64,000 nucleotides of DNA from Toxorhynchites rutilus septentrionalis (GCF_029784135.1 NC_073745.1:314323787-314387786), one strand, 5' to 3'. Counted from the first letter of the stretch, positions 24,730-38,913 are shown. Notes: a model not told the origin generated them from the sequence alone. Numbers and translations are program-made.

Positions 24730-25190
24730 TGTACATCCTTTGTATAATATATATGCTAGAGCCAATATGAGCGAGCGAAACAGGAGACACATTTAAATAA
24801 AAACATATGAAAGCTTTTTGTATAGTTTGCCAGATACACGGCCCAGACAGAGAAAGATGTATTTTCGTTCATGTTCTTCTTTATCCTCTTCTTATCCTCT
24901 CAGAAAACACTTTCCAACTTCATTTTATGATGAGGTGTAATATTATCACGCCTCAATATAACAGCGCTGGCAGCTAAATGGATAGCGTGGTCGTGTGAAA
25001 AAGCTTTGCATTCCAGCCGGCATTGGTTCGATCTCCATTGACGTCGTATGGACTTTTTTTTCACAATCCCAAATTAAATGAGAAAAGAAAACAGAAAGAG
25101 ATGTCTACTCGCTAGTGTGCTGGAGAGTCAAATGCGTAAATAATGAGATGTTTAAGGTGAAGGTGGAAGCTAGCCATTGTAGTAGTATAG
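24730..25190 (-). mobile_element. tRNA-like repeat family X, inverted-orientation copy
   Basis: Copies of this family occur at 26150-28498 (split), 38331-38913 and 54405-54960. The core at 24970-25040 looks like a tRNA gene when read on the plus strand: TGGATAGCGTGGTCG as A box, GGTTCGATCTCC as B box, then a T-run after GACGTCGTATGGAC. Flanking blocks GAAAACACTTTCCAACTTCA and GGTGTAATATTATCACGCCT are shared with the other copies. The family is therefore probably a SINE or SINE-derived composite. Confidence 0.65.
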
Positions 25191-26149
25191 GTAAACCCAC
25201 GTGTAAAAATGGGGTAATAGTGTTTGTGAGAGAAGAGCAAAGCACATGTAAATAGATCAATTCACTTATCAGACTGTGTGGCGCTTCATTGACACGAGTC
25301 TTTGAATACATTTGAAAAAAATAACAATTCAATACTGAAGATAAATGTATGAACGATATGTTCCGATGAACGATTGCAAACATAAATATATATGGAAGGT
25401 GCATTTGAATATGAAGTAAAATTCTGATTATACGCGAGCGTAACATGAGCAAATTTATAACACATGCGAATTGGGGCTCTTTTGATATTAACAAGTTCTT
25501 CCGCAAAGTATCGATGTTGATAATTCCTCAATTTTTTTCCTTCGTTGGTCGTATTGTTTTCACATATTCACGTTGGAGAACCTTAACCCTTCTCTTCGTT
25601 GGCCGAGACATTTAGATTGAATGTAATACTTTTCCGTTTATTTTTTTTGCAAGCATAGGGAGCCGTGGCAGTGTTCCGAGCTCTGCAATACAATTATCTT
25701 ACCCTATGTTAAAGTTGCTAAAACTTACATTATATACCCATTAAACGTAAAAATAATGATTGTATTGATATCAACACAATTTTATCCTATTGATTTTCAT
25801 AACATGAACCGCTATAATTCAGGAATAACATTTTATTGAGTGGTTTTGATAGCTGTTTCGATGATGTTGTCTGGCATCAGTGTCGAAAAAATAACGATGC
25901 TTTCACCAATACAAACAAAACCATTGCCGAAGATTGAAAAATTAAAATTTAACTTTCAGAGCACTTGCTCGAGTTTTCCGACGTTTTTCACTATACAGTG
26001 CGACAGCAGGTGAAAATTTAATATCTTGTGAGTAATCGATTAGAGTTTGGTTGATATTACTTCATGGGAAGTGTGCGAAAACGATCATTTTCTTCACACT
26101 GTTTCGCAAAATTATTGATATTCGGTCGAGGGGTGAGGGAGGGAGATGA
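25191..26149. other. No gene seen
   Basis: AT-rich spacer between two inverted copies of family X. No coding region, RNA gene or further repeat was recognised, apart from TTAACCCTTCTCTTCGTTGG near 25585, which resembles a TTAA-type MITE end. Confidence 0.4.
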
Positions 26150-26715
26150 AAGAAATGAGCGCCATTGTGGCTAGCTTCCACCTCCACCTTAAAGAGCTTA
26201 AAAATGGTTTGTATGTATGCGTGTAGACATCTCTTTCGGTTTTCTTTTCTCATTTCATTTGGGTTTGTGTCAAAAAAATCCAAACGACGTCAATGGTGAT
26301 CGAACCAAGGCCGGCTGAAATGCAAAGCTATTTTACACCACCAAGCTATCTACATGACGAATGATGCTTCAGCAGTTGTTCAGCAAATATGTGATAATAT
26401 TGCACCTGATTATAAAATGAAGTCGGGGAGTGTTTTCTAAGGGTAAAAAAGGAGCACATGAAGGAGAACAATGACTGTCTCTCGTGTATGTGGCAAAGTA
26501 TGCGGAAAGCTTATTTGTCTTTTGTTTCGCTCGCCCGGATTAATCTTATATTGCTGTACCATCTATTTATATAAAAATGGATTTCTGTCTGTCTGTCTGT
26601 CTGATTCTTATGGACTCGGAAACTACTGAACCGATCAACATGAAAATTGGTGTGTAGGGGTTTTTGGGCCCGGGGAAAGTTTTCGTGATAGTTTGAGACC
26701 CTTCAACCCTCACAA

Positions 26716-27734
26716 AAGGGTGTGTCACATCAAATTGCATCACGGAAAAAACGCTGTAGAAATTCGCCCAGTAGACCGATCCTTTTGAAAATTTTAGACA
26801 GTAAAATAAAAACTATTAAATAACTTTTGGCATTTTCTTTTTATTCATACTTCGAGCCCAAGCCCGTATGCTCGTACCTTCCTCTTTACCCCGTCCATAA
26901 GGTTCTGTACAACGTCAGGTTGTAGTTTTTTTTTGAACAGAAATCCATTTTCTCTTGAAGTCCGCCTCCGATTTGACAACTTTTGGGTTCTTCCGGAGGG
27001 CCTGCTTCATAATCGCCCAATATTTCTCTATTGGGCGAAGCTCCGGCGCGTTGGGCGGGTTCATTTCCTTTGGCACGAAGGTGACCCCGTTGGCTTCGTA
27101 CCACTCCAACACGTCCTTTGAATAGTGGCACGAAGCGAGATCCGGCCAGAAGATGGTCGTGCCCTCGTGCTGCTTCAATAGTGGTAGTAAGCGCTTCTGT
27201 AGGCACTCCTTAAGGTAAACCTTCGTCGCGGTTAGGAGCCTTCTGAACCTTGTATGTACGCAGGCCCTCCCGCTGCTTGGTCCGCTGGACGAATGAACTT
27301 GACAAATTCAGCTTATTGGCGACATCCCGGACCGAACTTCTCGGATCACGTCTAAACTGCTTAACTACGCGCTTGTGATCTTTTTCACTGACGGAGCATC
27401 CATTTTAGCCATTCTTCACCTTCCGGTCGATGGTTAAGTTCTCGAAGTATCGTTTTAGTACTCTGCTGACCGTGGATTGGACGATTCCCAGCATCTTACC
27501 GATGTCCCGATGTGACAACTCCGGATTCTCGAAATTTGTGCGCAGGATTAATTCACGACGCTCTTTTTCGTTCGACGACATTTTTCCAAATTTACGAAAA
27601 ATTGACAGTGAAGCATGGCCAACGTGATCTATACACTCTTATCTGACTTTAAAGCGAAAGCTGAAGATATAATTCCTAAAAATTAAATTTCTACAGCGTT
27701 TTTTCCGTGATGCAATTTGATGTGACACACCCTT
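26716..27734. mobile_element. ITmD37E-type Tc1/mariner element, internally deleted
   Basis: A 1,019-bp element with perfect terminal inverted repeats of ~46 bp that begin AAGGGTGTGTCACATCAAAT. The right flank is TA (27735-27736); the left flank reads AA, probably a mutated TA. It contains a transposase pseudogene at 26845-27581. The intact termini mean that it could still be mobilised by an active relative. Confidence 0.85.
26845..27581 (-). pseudogene. D37E transposase with large internal deletion
   Basis: The start codon is at 27581. The N-terminal part holds two helix-turn-helix regions, SHRDIGKMLGIVQSTVSRVL and SSVRDVANKLNLSSSFVQR, typical of paired-like DNA binding. An in-frame TAA follows VKNG. 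After KAPNRDE the sequence jumps to VYLKECLQKRLLPLL in another frame, so roughly 100 residues that should include the first catalytic Asp are deleted. The rest contains IFWPDLASCHYS with the second Asp and LRPIEKYW with the Glu. Counting gives 37 residues between them, the D37E spacing known from mosquito IS630-Tc1-mariner elements. A length change in an A homopolymer near 26930 shifts the last 30 residues. The enzyme is dead. Confidence 0.87.
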
Positions 27735-28613
27735 TAAGGGGGGCTGCCATACAAATGAAACACAAATTTCTGCATTACTCGAGAATTATTCAAGCAAATG
27801 AAACCGAATTATACTCCACCCCCCCTCTCTAAGGGGGGGGGCTGCCATACAAATGAAACACAAATTTCTGCATTACTTGAGAATTAATCAAGCAAATGAA
27901 ACCAAATTAGGCATATTGAGGTTTCAGGATGCAATAAATGTTTCTATGGTGGTTGGACTCTCCTATCTATACCTATTCTATCTATACCAAAAAAAAGGAT
28001 CGCCAGATGTGTTGATAAGAGCAGAACTCAAAGAAGGCATTTTCCGATTTAGGGCTGTCTTTATTCTATCATATTTTCTGTACACAACATTGATTCCATG
28101 TAACGGAGAAACATGTTATTTACAAGTGGTTGAACAATCTTGAACGAGAATTGTGTCTGAAAATAATCTGATTTTATAATGATGAGTTTTGTTAGAAATA
28201 CTAGGAAATTTATAGTAAAAAGTAAATTCAACGGAATGAATAGAAGATCATTCATTCAACAGTTCTGCGATTGGACCCATGAATTTGCTCATAGTAAGAA
28301 AACGTGAATGTTTGAAGGTATTGATAACAAAAAACAAATTTTGGGCGGGACGAAGTTTGCCGGGTCAGTTAGTGTATTATACAAATGCTTACCAGTATTT
28401 ATGAGTCATGAAATTTTCTGTTATGTTATGTTTCATTTAATGTCATAAATCGGGATGACAAAACATGAGCTAAAAATCAATTTTGGGTGTAGATGTAAGA
28501 ATTTTCAATATTAAATTCGAATCATGTATAAGGTTTTTTACAGATTGATTAAATTTCCATAAATATTCCTTTCCGACTTTCCAACAACTTTGTCGACCAT
28601 CTTACTTTAATTA

Positions 28614-28662
28614 AAGTCTGACTCACGAAAACATTTAGACAATATTTTCGTGAGTCAGACTT
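28614..28662. repeat. Perfect 18-bp inverted repeat with 13-nt loop
   Basis: AAGTCTGACTCACGAAAA (28614-28631) is exactly mirrored by TTTTCGTGAGTCAGACTT (28645-28662). No coding context is present. It could be the core of a very small palindromic MITE or a structured non-coding element. Confidence 0.85.
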
Positions 28663-29844
28663 CAACAAATTAAAACAGTATTTTTATAAAAAGATATAAG
28701 AAATGTATTCAATAAAGAAATAGAAAAAATATATAGAAGTGATATAAAATAATTAAATATCCAATAAATTTTTCCAACAAATATAGCTGATTTTTAGAAG
28801 GCTATCAATGATTATGAATAGTATAATAAGTTGCAATTGAGTAGTAATTAAAATAAAAATTGGTCATACGATGTTGAAAATTGGAATGTTGAGTAGCTAC
28901 CATGGTATGTACAAAGTTCATAAAAATTAGATGAAAATCGGAGAGAATTTGTATACTCCTTTCTGGAGAAAATAATCATGAAACACGAATAAATTAGTCT
29001 GGCAGCACTCCCACATACATCCTTGAACTTGCCAGACATCAGATTCATCTGCATCACAACCAATAAACAGTAAACAATCAACGAACAAAACCTGCTTCGT
29101 TGCCGGCCGGTCGGCGACTAATGTATTCGGAAAGAAAGGTGATCCAACCCGTTACGAACCGCAACAGTCGCGGTAACAATCATTCGCATTCGCACTAACC
29201 TGAGAAGATCCCATCTATCCCCGATCGATAAAAAGCGACCAGATAATAATGATAATTTGCATAAATTCTTATAACAGCTTTTTTTTTTGGTTGAGTTTGG
29301 TTCCAGAATTTATTTGTTTTTGTACACAAACTGAGATCTGGGTGTTTCTAATACAGTGATGTTTTTTTTTCTCTCCCAAGGATGATGGAATTCTATTGCG
29401 TTGTTGAAGAAGGGATCTACGGGCGAGGGGAAAGAATAATCGTTCGAATCACAAGATGATATTATCTTAACGAAGTAGGTTAATAACCGATGGCTTGCTA
29501 GATTCTTCTAGAGAAACAGGTTATTGTCGAAAAAAACTGAAACTTCTAAACCATGAAATCATCCGCAGCTTCTTCATGAATATTAATGAAATACTAGAAG
29601 ATTGCATGGAATATTGTATGACTGTTTCATTGCATGCGAATAATTCTTATCTTCTATTATCAACAGAAACGTTCGTCACTATTTCCGTATTCTATGCGCC
29701 AAGTAGAAGCGACATTATCCACGCTCCCTTGATGGTTATGACTCACATTTGTTTCACATTCAAAAGTATTCTCGAACTATTCTATTCCTGAAAAATAAAA
29801 ATCATTATCAATACACGCCTCCAATTTGCATTTTATTACCCACG

Positions 29845-30006
29845 ATGAACCCGACGTATCCCCTCGATCCCGCCGGCAATAACAGCAGCGTGATCCAATT
29901 TTGGACATGGCTACCGATCCCGCAAGGTGTATTTGTCCGAGAGAACCACGTTGTTGTGCTTGGACTGTGGTATCCCAATGCTGGTCACGTTCCAATCGAA
30001 ATAGAA
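29845..30006 (+). CDS. Candidate exon of unknown gene inside the cuticle intron
   Basis: From an ATG at 29845 a 54-codon frame reads MNPTYPLDPAGNNSS... through FWTWLPIPQ and VVLGLWYPNAGH and ends at EIE directly before GTGAGT (30007-30012), a strong splice donor. Base composition is clearly higher in GC and codon usage more gene-like than in the surrounding sequence. No domain is recognised, no partner exon was located downstream, and no promoter is obvious. It may be the first coding exon of a nested gene or a captured exon. Confidence 0.35.
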
Positions 30007-31274
30007 GTGAGTACCGGCGTTTGCGTTGTTTTTGCGTGAAAATGAAATCTTCAAATGTGGACCAGGGTGAAGCTGGGCGGCAGAAATTTTGCACATTTTC
30101 GTTATTTTATTTGGTGTTGTGTTCACAGCTACTAATAGGTTACCCGGGTTGTTACGTTTAAAAATTCTGAAAGCATATTCGAGTGGCGCTTCAGAGGCGT
30201 GAAAACCCATATTGCAGATTAGTCAAGATCGTAGAGATTTAGTGCGCAGCAGACGACAGAAGTGATTTGTATATTTTTGGGTTGATGTATTCAATATTGT
30301 TGCGTTCTAGTTTCCAGGCGTAATAGCGAACGGTAAATGTTGTATCTGTACGGCCATAACGTGAAGGTAGTCTGATTGGGCACGATGGGTGTGCTGAAGG
30401 AACAAAGGTTAGCATAGTATCGTCTTCTTTCTAAGAATATTTTGAGTGGCAGTAGATTGAAATTACCTGTGATTACAATTTGCACAAACTTTATACTGAC
30501 GTAGAGCTTTGGCCATTTATTTTGCGTCAAGTAGTCAATTTTGTCAGTTAATATCAATGCCGTTGTACATTAGATGTTTTATCTCCTCATTTCCATTTTG
30601 TTTCTTTGTAATTTTTTTCCTTGTTCGAGAAAAAAAATCTCAAGGTGCCAAATCAGATGAACACGACGAAGGATTTGGTCACTTAATAATGAACTTACTG
30701 CATTTCAAGTTACAGCTCATTTACGCTGGTTCAATAAAATATTGCTCTCGTTCCACACTCAATAACGAAAATATCTCGCACGCTCTTTTCGCTTAATGTT
30801 CATGTCTTTCACTGAAGCGAAGTTTTCAATCGTAATTTTTCGAGCGAACTAAAACAATCATTCATTGAAGCAGTTCAAATTCAAGTTACGTTCTTGTATT
30901 CGAAACGAACATACTGAAGCAAACGGTAAGGTGAAAAGTTGTGCAGTAGGCAAAACCTGAGTAATCAGTGGCCAGTGCCGGTGGTGTAGTGATAAGCGTG
31001 ACTGCTATGCCCTCCTATGCCTTTCTGTACAACACTTCTTTGAAAGACGGGCGGAGACGGTTTCGGTTGAAAGCGGTACATTAGATCAAAAATTATTATT
31101 TTTAAAGAAATTTATAATTTAATAATTAACGGCCGATTTGTATGCAAACATGTTTGTTTCTTTTCCCTCCACAGCACAAGCAGCGAGTAAAATGTAAAAA
31201 AAAACAAACCTACATTATTTGTTAAATTGTTTACCTGTTTTATTATCTTCACTGTTTGAGTTATAATTGGTTTT
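30007..31274. other. No confident gene; 5' SINE-like fragment at ~30975
   Basis: AT-rich intron sequence. Around 30975-31020 the words CCGGTGGTGTAGTGATAAGC look like the 5' end and A box of a tRNA-derived SINE, but no B box or A-tail follows. Nothing else is recognised. Confidence 0.35.
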
Positions 31275-31420
31275 TCGACCCACCCTAAATTGGAAATGGA
31301 TACCCTAATGAAAAAATAAAAAACCAACAATTTTCACGAAAATCTACCAAAACAACCAATTTTCCCGAAAATCTGAGAGCCACTATATCGGTCTGGCATG
31401 GAATGGTTGTATTACTCTGC
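31275..31420. repeat. Repeat family Y, single copy
   Basis: The block with ACGAAAATCTGAGAGCCACT and ATATCGGTCTGGCATGGAAT matches the inverted pair at 56328-56470 and 57548-57705. The preceding GAAATGGATACCCTAATGAA block also matches. No ends or coding content were identified. Confidence 0.6.
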
Positions 31421-31536
31421 GCATCTCGCCTAAATCGCTCGCCCGAAATGCAAATGCTACGAAAATTCATAAAAAAAGTTTGTTAGTAGTAAGTTTCAGT
31501 GCGCCTGTAAAGGGTTAATGGCTTGGATGGATTTTT

Positions 31537-31866
31537 AAGGCGCGTTCACATTATGCCGAATGATGCCGATCAGCCTGTACCAAGCGGCATATTCGGTTCG
31601 TTATGCAATGTGGACGCCCCATCGGGTGCACGAAGCCGAAGTCCCATCGGATGCACGAAGCCGTCACGAACACACGAAGCATAATGTCGTCAACGCTAAT
31701 TTACTTCGTTTTGTTTCGGTTCGAATTTCTCGAACCGGACCCACTTGTTTCGGATTGGGCTCGGTTTGATTCGAGTCGGTTTTCGGCATGCCGGCAAGCC
31801 CGGGCGGTACGTCCACATTTAGTCAGCTTTACCGGGCGGCCGATTGGCGTAATGTGGACGCGTCTT
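31537..31866. mobile_element. 330-bp GC-rich MITE with ~24-bp inverted ends
   Basis: The left end AAGGCGCGTTCACATTATGC matches the reverse complement of the right end (AAGACGCGTCCACATTACGC). The interior is far richer in GC than the flanks. It carries a 25-bp direct duplication around CCCATCGGRTGCACGAAGCC at 31619 and 31644. The open frames across it are chance products of its composition. Confidence 0.72.
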
Positions 31867-32469
31867 TATAAGTAGTTCTAGAAGCAGGGATTCTTTCGTG
31901 CCTTTACTAGGACAATATATAAACTGATCATATGTCGCGATTTGTTTCTTCATGTCGATGCACGAATTGCACTGAGTATGAGCACGAGAGTAAATGCAAA
32001 TTTATATAAATAAAAATTGAAGGCCAAATGTGTTGGCAAGGGAAAAAACCGAGTAAGGAATGGAAGGAAGGAAGGAAGAAATTTGAATCGTCTTTATTTT
32101 GTTGTATTCGCCTCTTCCCGTAGATTAGTACAGCGGAGAAAAAAATTGGAATTTTATTGGAAAACTCTGGAGAAAAGTCAGAAAGTTCAAAAAATTGTAT
32201 TCCTGTATGTTCTACAATTGCATCGTGATAAGCGTTGTTAGTCCATTGGATGTTTGTGCTAACGATATTGAATTTTCAGGTGGAATGATGCGCTTTGCAA
32301 ATTAAAATTTACTTTTTTGTATCAAATAAATTTTTAAAGTGAATCAAGTGAATCAAAAATCTTGAGCGAAAAGTGTGTCCAAGAATAAATTTATATTATA
32401 GTCACGAGTTATGGTAGAAGTACTAAAAAGTTTATAATATAAGGAAATAGTAAAGGGCCAATCAATCAA

Positions 32470-32592
32470 TGAAGAATTCTGCGATTGAACCTACGAATGT
32501 TCGCTTAGGTAGAAAACTTGAATGTTCGAAAGAATTCACATGGAAAATTCAATTTTGGGTGGAACGAATTTCACCGGGTCAGCTAGTGACTA
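32470..32592 (-). repeat. Terminal fragment of a minisatellite element
   Basis: The block TTCTGCGATTGAACCTACGA followed by ATTTTGGGTGGAACGAATTT and CACCGGGTCAGCTAGT is a diverged copy of the unique segment and terminus seen at 28250-28373. No repeat units are attached. Confidence 0.65.
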
Positions 32593-33149
32593 AGAGTAGA
32601 GAAAGTACGCTATTTTACAGATTAAAAGCTACGCTACAAAAAGAATAAACATACATAAAGCCAAACACCCTATGGCTTGAAGCGACTTAATACACACAAA
32701 CTTATAATCAGTTTGCACAAAAATAAACTCTTCTGTTATCATAACTGTTCTCGAAGAGACGATTGATTGGTGAGGTGCAGTTGCATTCCAGCAGAAGAAT
32801 CATTTTCTTTGTGAGCCGTCGAGCCACCAACGGCCGAACTTGATTTTTCCAAACGATTTTTCCCTGGCGAAAATACTTATGATGACGCCTGCATTGTCAT
32901 GGCTCGGCTCGAGGTATTGATTGCAACATATTCTCTCGCGTTCACGGCTCAAGTAGAAACTAATATGACACCACATGAGCAGAATAAGCGATATTCGTTG
33001 TCTTGGGTATAGAAAGAGACTGAAAATTTTCCTCAGAGGAGATGCAAGATTTAAACGCTAGCGACATCAAGTGTGGAATTCAAGTCGCAAATATTCTCTT
33101 TTAGTTATCCCCTTTCGTTGTTTCCATTCTCGCGGTTGCATACGTTGCC

Positions 33150-33400
33150 CGTTATTGACAGTACGGTTTGGTAAGCACAAAAATGGACAGAACAAATGTA
33201 TGGAAAATGCTTCCGATTTTCATCAATTCAAACCATTTACAGTCTATGGGATTGTAAAGTATAGCATATAAAACAAATCTTAGATATGTTCCAATTCGAT
33301 TGGTATGCAAATCGTCACAATCCATTCGCATCAAAAATAGTTATTAACGTTAACATTATTTGATAAAAACGTGACCTGTTTTTCGATTTGGTGCCCTTAA
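33150..33400 (+). repeat. Repeat family Z, copy 1
   Basis: GTTATTGACAGTACGGTTTG then GTAAGCACAA, and later TTAACGTTAACATTATTTGA, recur in the same order and orientation at 59903-60060. It is non-coding and the element type is not known. Confidence 0.6.
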
Positions 33401-35171
33401 TGCAAGACCTAGTCTAACGTCAAAAATAATCATAAAGGCTTCATTTTTATTTTATTTTTTTTTAATTCAACGCTTCGCTCCACGTTAGTGAATGCCTTTA
33501 CACATAATGTAGCCAATCTACGCGCACAAATACCAGCACCTTAATGAACAAGATTTCTAGTCTCTACGATTTTTTAAATCATCTTCAAACATACCCTAAC
33601 AACATTCCTAGATATTCGAACGCTTCGTTGAATCTCAAACTATCGTAATGAATCGCCATAATGCTCATATCACATAGAGCGGTTCAGCTCGTTACGAGCA
33701 GTCAACAATATTCCTTAAGACTAAAAGCAAACTTTAAGAGATGATGATGATGATGTGTTGAACAAGACAGGCTTTAAATAAGAAGAATTTCTTTCGCCTC
33801 TGTGACTACAAATATAAAAAACAAATTGTTTTTGTGTGTGCCATCGCGAATTGTTTTTTATATGTTCTTACGGACCAGGTGGCTGAAAATAAACACACCA
33901 ACGGTTCGGTCCGGTTCATGCTTCATGTGCATTAGTAGAGTCACGATATGTAGTTGGCTAGTGTTGTCGTATCTGTGAGTATGTATCACTACATAAAAAA
34001 AATCTACTAAAGAGTTCAACTTCAAATTTTGTTTCATTCTGACCCGATGTGATGAACAAGTACATTGAATGGGACAATCTCGTAGTACTACGTCAACAAT
34101 GCGGTCGTGTCTTGAACCACCGTCCATATTTTTTTTTTATTTCACACATTGAGTGTAGTATCTTGTATGAGTGTCGTCTGAAAAATAGGGTTTCGCATAA
34201 ATTTGTAGAATACTCGAATTTTCAAAAATATTTATTATAGACTATTTATTCGACCACATAAAAAAACATATTTTTTTTAAATGGTTTGCCTAAGTGTGGA
34301 ATACATTGAATTTTCTGGTAAGTGGTCAATATTTGAATCAATATTTTGAAAATTACAAATTTTCAAAAGGTGATATATTCGGCAAAATACTGATTTTTTA
34401 GAACGCCTCATTTCATGGTGAATAAAATTTAAAAAAAAATGAAAAAGGAATGAAAAATGTCTAAAATAGTTAGATAAGGAACTCAGATACAAGATTTGTA
34501 CTAAATTTTTTTCGGTAATTTTTTCTCCATAAAATTGCAGTATCTAAGTATTCGTAAACTTATTATCTAAACTTAAACTTATTTATCTATATCTATATAA
34601 TTTTGTTTCAGAGAGGATTTAAACTTTGCAGTTCATCCGCATTCGCATTTGCATAGTTCTTTACAACTCAAAAGCAGACGTCTTAAAATAATAACATGCG
34701 TTTGATTTTTCTACACTACCTACATCATTTTTTTTATTTCTTTACTTGAAATGAAAGTCGTTAAAAAATGATTAATTTTTAATATTAATTTGTTATTTGA
34801 AGTGAGTTTCATTTATAATTTTTTACAGTACTTTTTTGTGTAACCCATTAATTTTCCTGCTACTTTTTTAAATATCACGTTTCAATAAAACAATATGTTA
34901 CCAAAATCGCCACACTGCTAATGCGATCGTTTCCGAGTTCAGGCAACCGAGCGAACCCAAACCTAACTCTAACTGATAATCTAGCCCTAACGCTCATCCC
35001 AATGCCTGTTCAAGCGTATTTCCAATTCGAAAAAAATTCTTCACCGATCAGGAATTGAACCCAACACCATGTAAATATCAGCATTGAATTAAAAATAAAA
35101 GCCTTGGAATGATTCAATATTATTATCACTATATTTTAAAGAGCAAGGAAATAAATTAAAGTATATAAATA

Positions 35172-36005
35172 CATGGCGGATTCGATTACATACAGTTTCC
35201 GATTTCTTTTTACTGTATATGATCGAATCATTTATATAATCGAGTCAAAAAAATATTTTTATATGCATATATTTTTCGTTTTTTGAATATAAAAGAAGAA
35301 TTTAATTTTTTTCCCCAAAATATATATTTTATTAAGGCACATATGGCGTTAGCCTGACGGGGCCGGGAGTTCAATATTTTGACAATTTTTGTCTTATGTT
35401 AGTAATATGTAACCGATTAATCGCGGTTGGCTCGAATTTAATTTTTGATTCATCCCCTTTAAGTCAGAAAACATCTTTCTCACATTAAAAATCCGAAATC
35501 TTCCAGGAAGTGATAGAGGATCATATTTGATGAAAAAAAATCCTTCTACGCATATGTGGATTTCAACAATGACAGAGTTATTGAAAGTTTTCTCTGTTAC
35601 GGGCTCTGTGTGACCTAAACTGACTCTAATTTAAAAATTACACTACGTAGGACAACTTTGTTGCTTCCATTTGAAAGATGAGAACATTCAATACAGTATA
35701 CAGTTGTGAAACTTCCAAGTTAGTGAATTAAAGTAACATTTTGGAAGTGAAAATCAGAAAAGTTAGTGGTTTATAAAGAGTTATTCTTAATTTTATCCAA
35801 AAAATACATAATAAACGCAAATGATTACGATGTTTACTCCACCGTATTCATAATAGCCAAATAATTTTCCCTTTTTTACACGTTGATATACAACTTTCAC
35901 TTTAAATAAGTTATATTTAAATTATAAAAAATGATTATTTTAACTGTATATGATCGAGTCCAAAATTATATATAATCGAGTCCGTATATAGTCGTGTCCG
36001 ACCTG
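35172..36005. mobile_element. pogo-like MITE copy B, carrying a LINE tail
   Basis: The left end is CATGGCGGATTCGATTACAT and the right end GTGTCCGACCTG, flanked by TA on both sides (35170-35171, 36006-36007). TATATAATCGAGTC-type motifs are clustered at both ends. The interior blocks CTTCCATTTGAAAGATGAGA and CATATGTGGATTTCAACAAT match copies A and C. It is in opposite orientation to copy A. A 123-bp LINE tail at 35311-35433 interrupts it. Confidence 0.78.
35311..35433 (-). mobile_element. 5'-truncated LINE tail with perfect 13-bp TSD
   Basis: The insert is flanked by GAATTTAATTTTT at 35298-35310 and 35434-35446. Its block ACCGATTAATCGCGGTTGGC resembles the 3' UTR block at about 41715-41745 of the LINE fragment at 41592-42253, suggesting the same or a sister family. 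Confidence 0.75.
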
Positions 36006-38197
<2,192 letters not shown>

Positions 38198-38330
38198 TAA
38201 TGATCAAGTTTCAATGCAATTGAAACTGCCAGAATCGATTAGTTTCCGGTGGACACTCAGAAAAAATCATTTTTATTAAAGTTCATTCAAAGAATTGTTG
38301 GTGGTTGTATTAAGGAGATGGGTATACAAG

Positions 38331-38913
38331 GGTACACCCAAACTAGCGTTGCCAGAAAGCATTTCATTTTCGGCAGAAACCGTGCCTTTTCGTGTCTTGA
38401 AGCGTCAGATGGGTAAATAAAATCATCTGTTCCCCAACGCTTTAGAATGTTTGTATGCATGAAAGCAGAAATCTCGTTCTTTTTTCTTTTTTCATCTTTT
38501 TTTGGATCGTACCCAAAAAAAAGTCCAAACGACGTCAACGGAGATCGAACTAAGGCCGGCTGGAATGCAAGGCTGTTTTACACGACTACGCTATCCACAT
38601 AGCTAATGATGCTGTTGAGTAAATGCGTGATAATATTGCACCTGATTATAAAATGAAGTTGGAAAGTGTTTTCTTAGAGTGAAAAAGAGAGCTATATCAA
38701 TATCGGTCTGGGCCGTGTATGTGGCAAAGTATGCGGAAAGCTTATTCGGCTTTTGTTTTGCTCGCTCGTTTCAATCTCATATTGCTGTACCTTATATATT
38801 ATACAAATGCTTACCAGTATTTGGGAGTCATGACATTTTCTGTTATGTTTAGGCTCATTTAATGCAATAAATCGGGATGACAAAATATGAGCTAAAAATC
38901 AATTTTGGGTGTA
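38331..38913 (+). mobile_element. tRNA-like repeat family X, most complete copy
   Basis: The left end TACACCCAAACTAGCGTTGC and the right end ATTTTGGGTGTAG form a short inverted terminal match (CTACACCCAAA). The tRNA-like core is on the minus strand at 38530-38605: TGGATAGCGTAGTCG and AGTTCGATCTCC, then a T-run. The copy is about 583 bp, larger than a simple SINE, so it may be a SINE fused to or carried by a MITE. Because it is uninterrupted it serves as the reference for the insertion at 26562-28373. Confidence 0.68.

Larger units (their letters stand above)
26562..28373 (-). mobile_element. Minisatellite element, minus orientation, hosting a D37E transposon
   Basis: Read on the minus strand, the element starts with the CCGGCAAACTTCGTCCCGCC terminus (28343-28373). 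It then has the unique block around GGTCCAATCGCAGAACTG and two units of the ~143-bp repeat, and ends in GGTTCAGTAGTTTCCGAGTC, a (CAGA)n tract and a short TATA tract (26562-26600). Its repeat array is interrupted at 26716-27734. The element lies inside family X, so its outer limits are well defined. Confidence 0.8.
26150..28498 (+). mobile_element. tRNA-like repeat family X, copy split by a minisatellite element
   Basis: The left part is 26150-26561 and the right part 28374-28498. In the uninterrupted copy at 38331-38913 the sequence runs from CTCATATTGCTGTACCTTAT straight into ATTATACAAATGCTTACCAG. Here the same two blocks are separated by 1.8 kb. The tRNA-like core is at 26285-26352 on the minus strand. 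The right part ends TCAATTTTGGGTGTAG, as in the intact copy. Confidence 0.75.

Noticed and set aside
34960..35080. GGGTTCAATTCC on the minus strand, considered as a tRNA gene
   Set aside because: It matches a B box, but no A box or cloverleaf can be formed around it.
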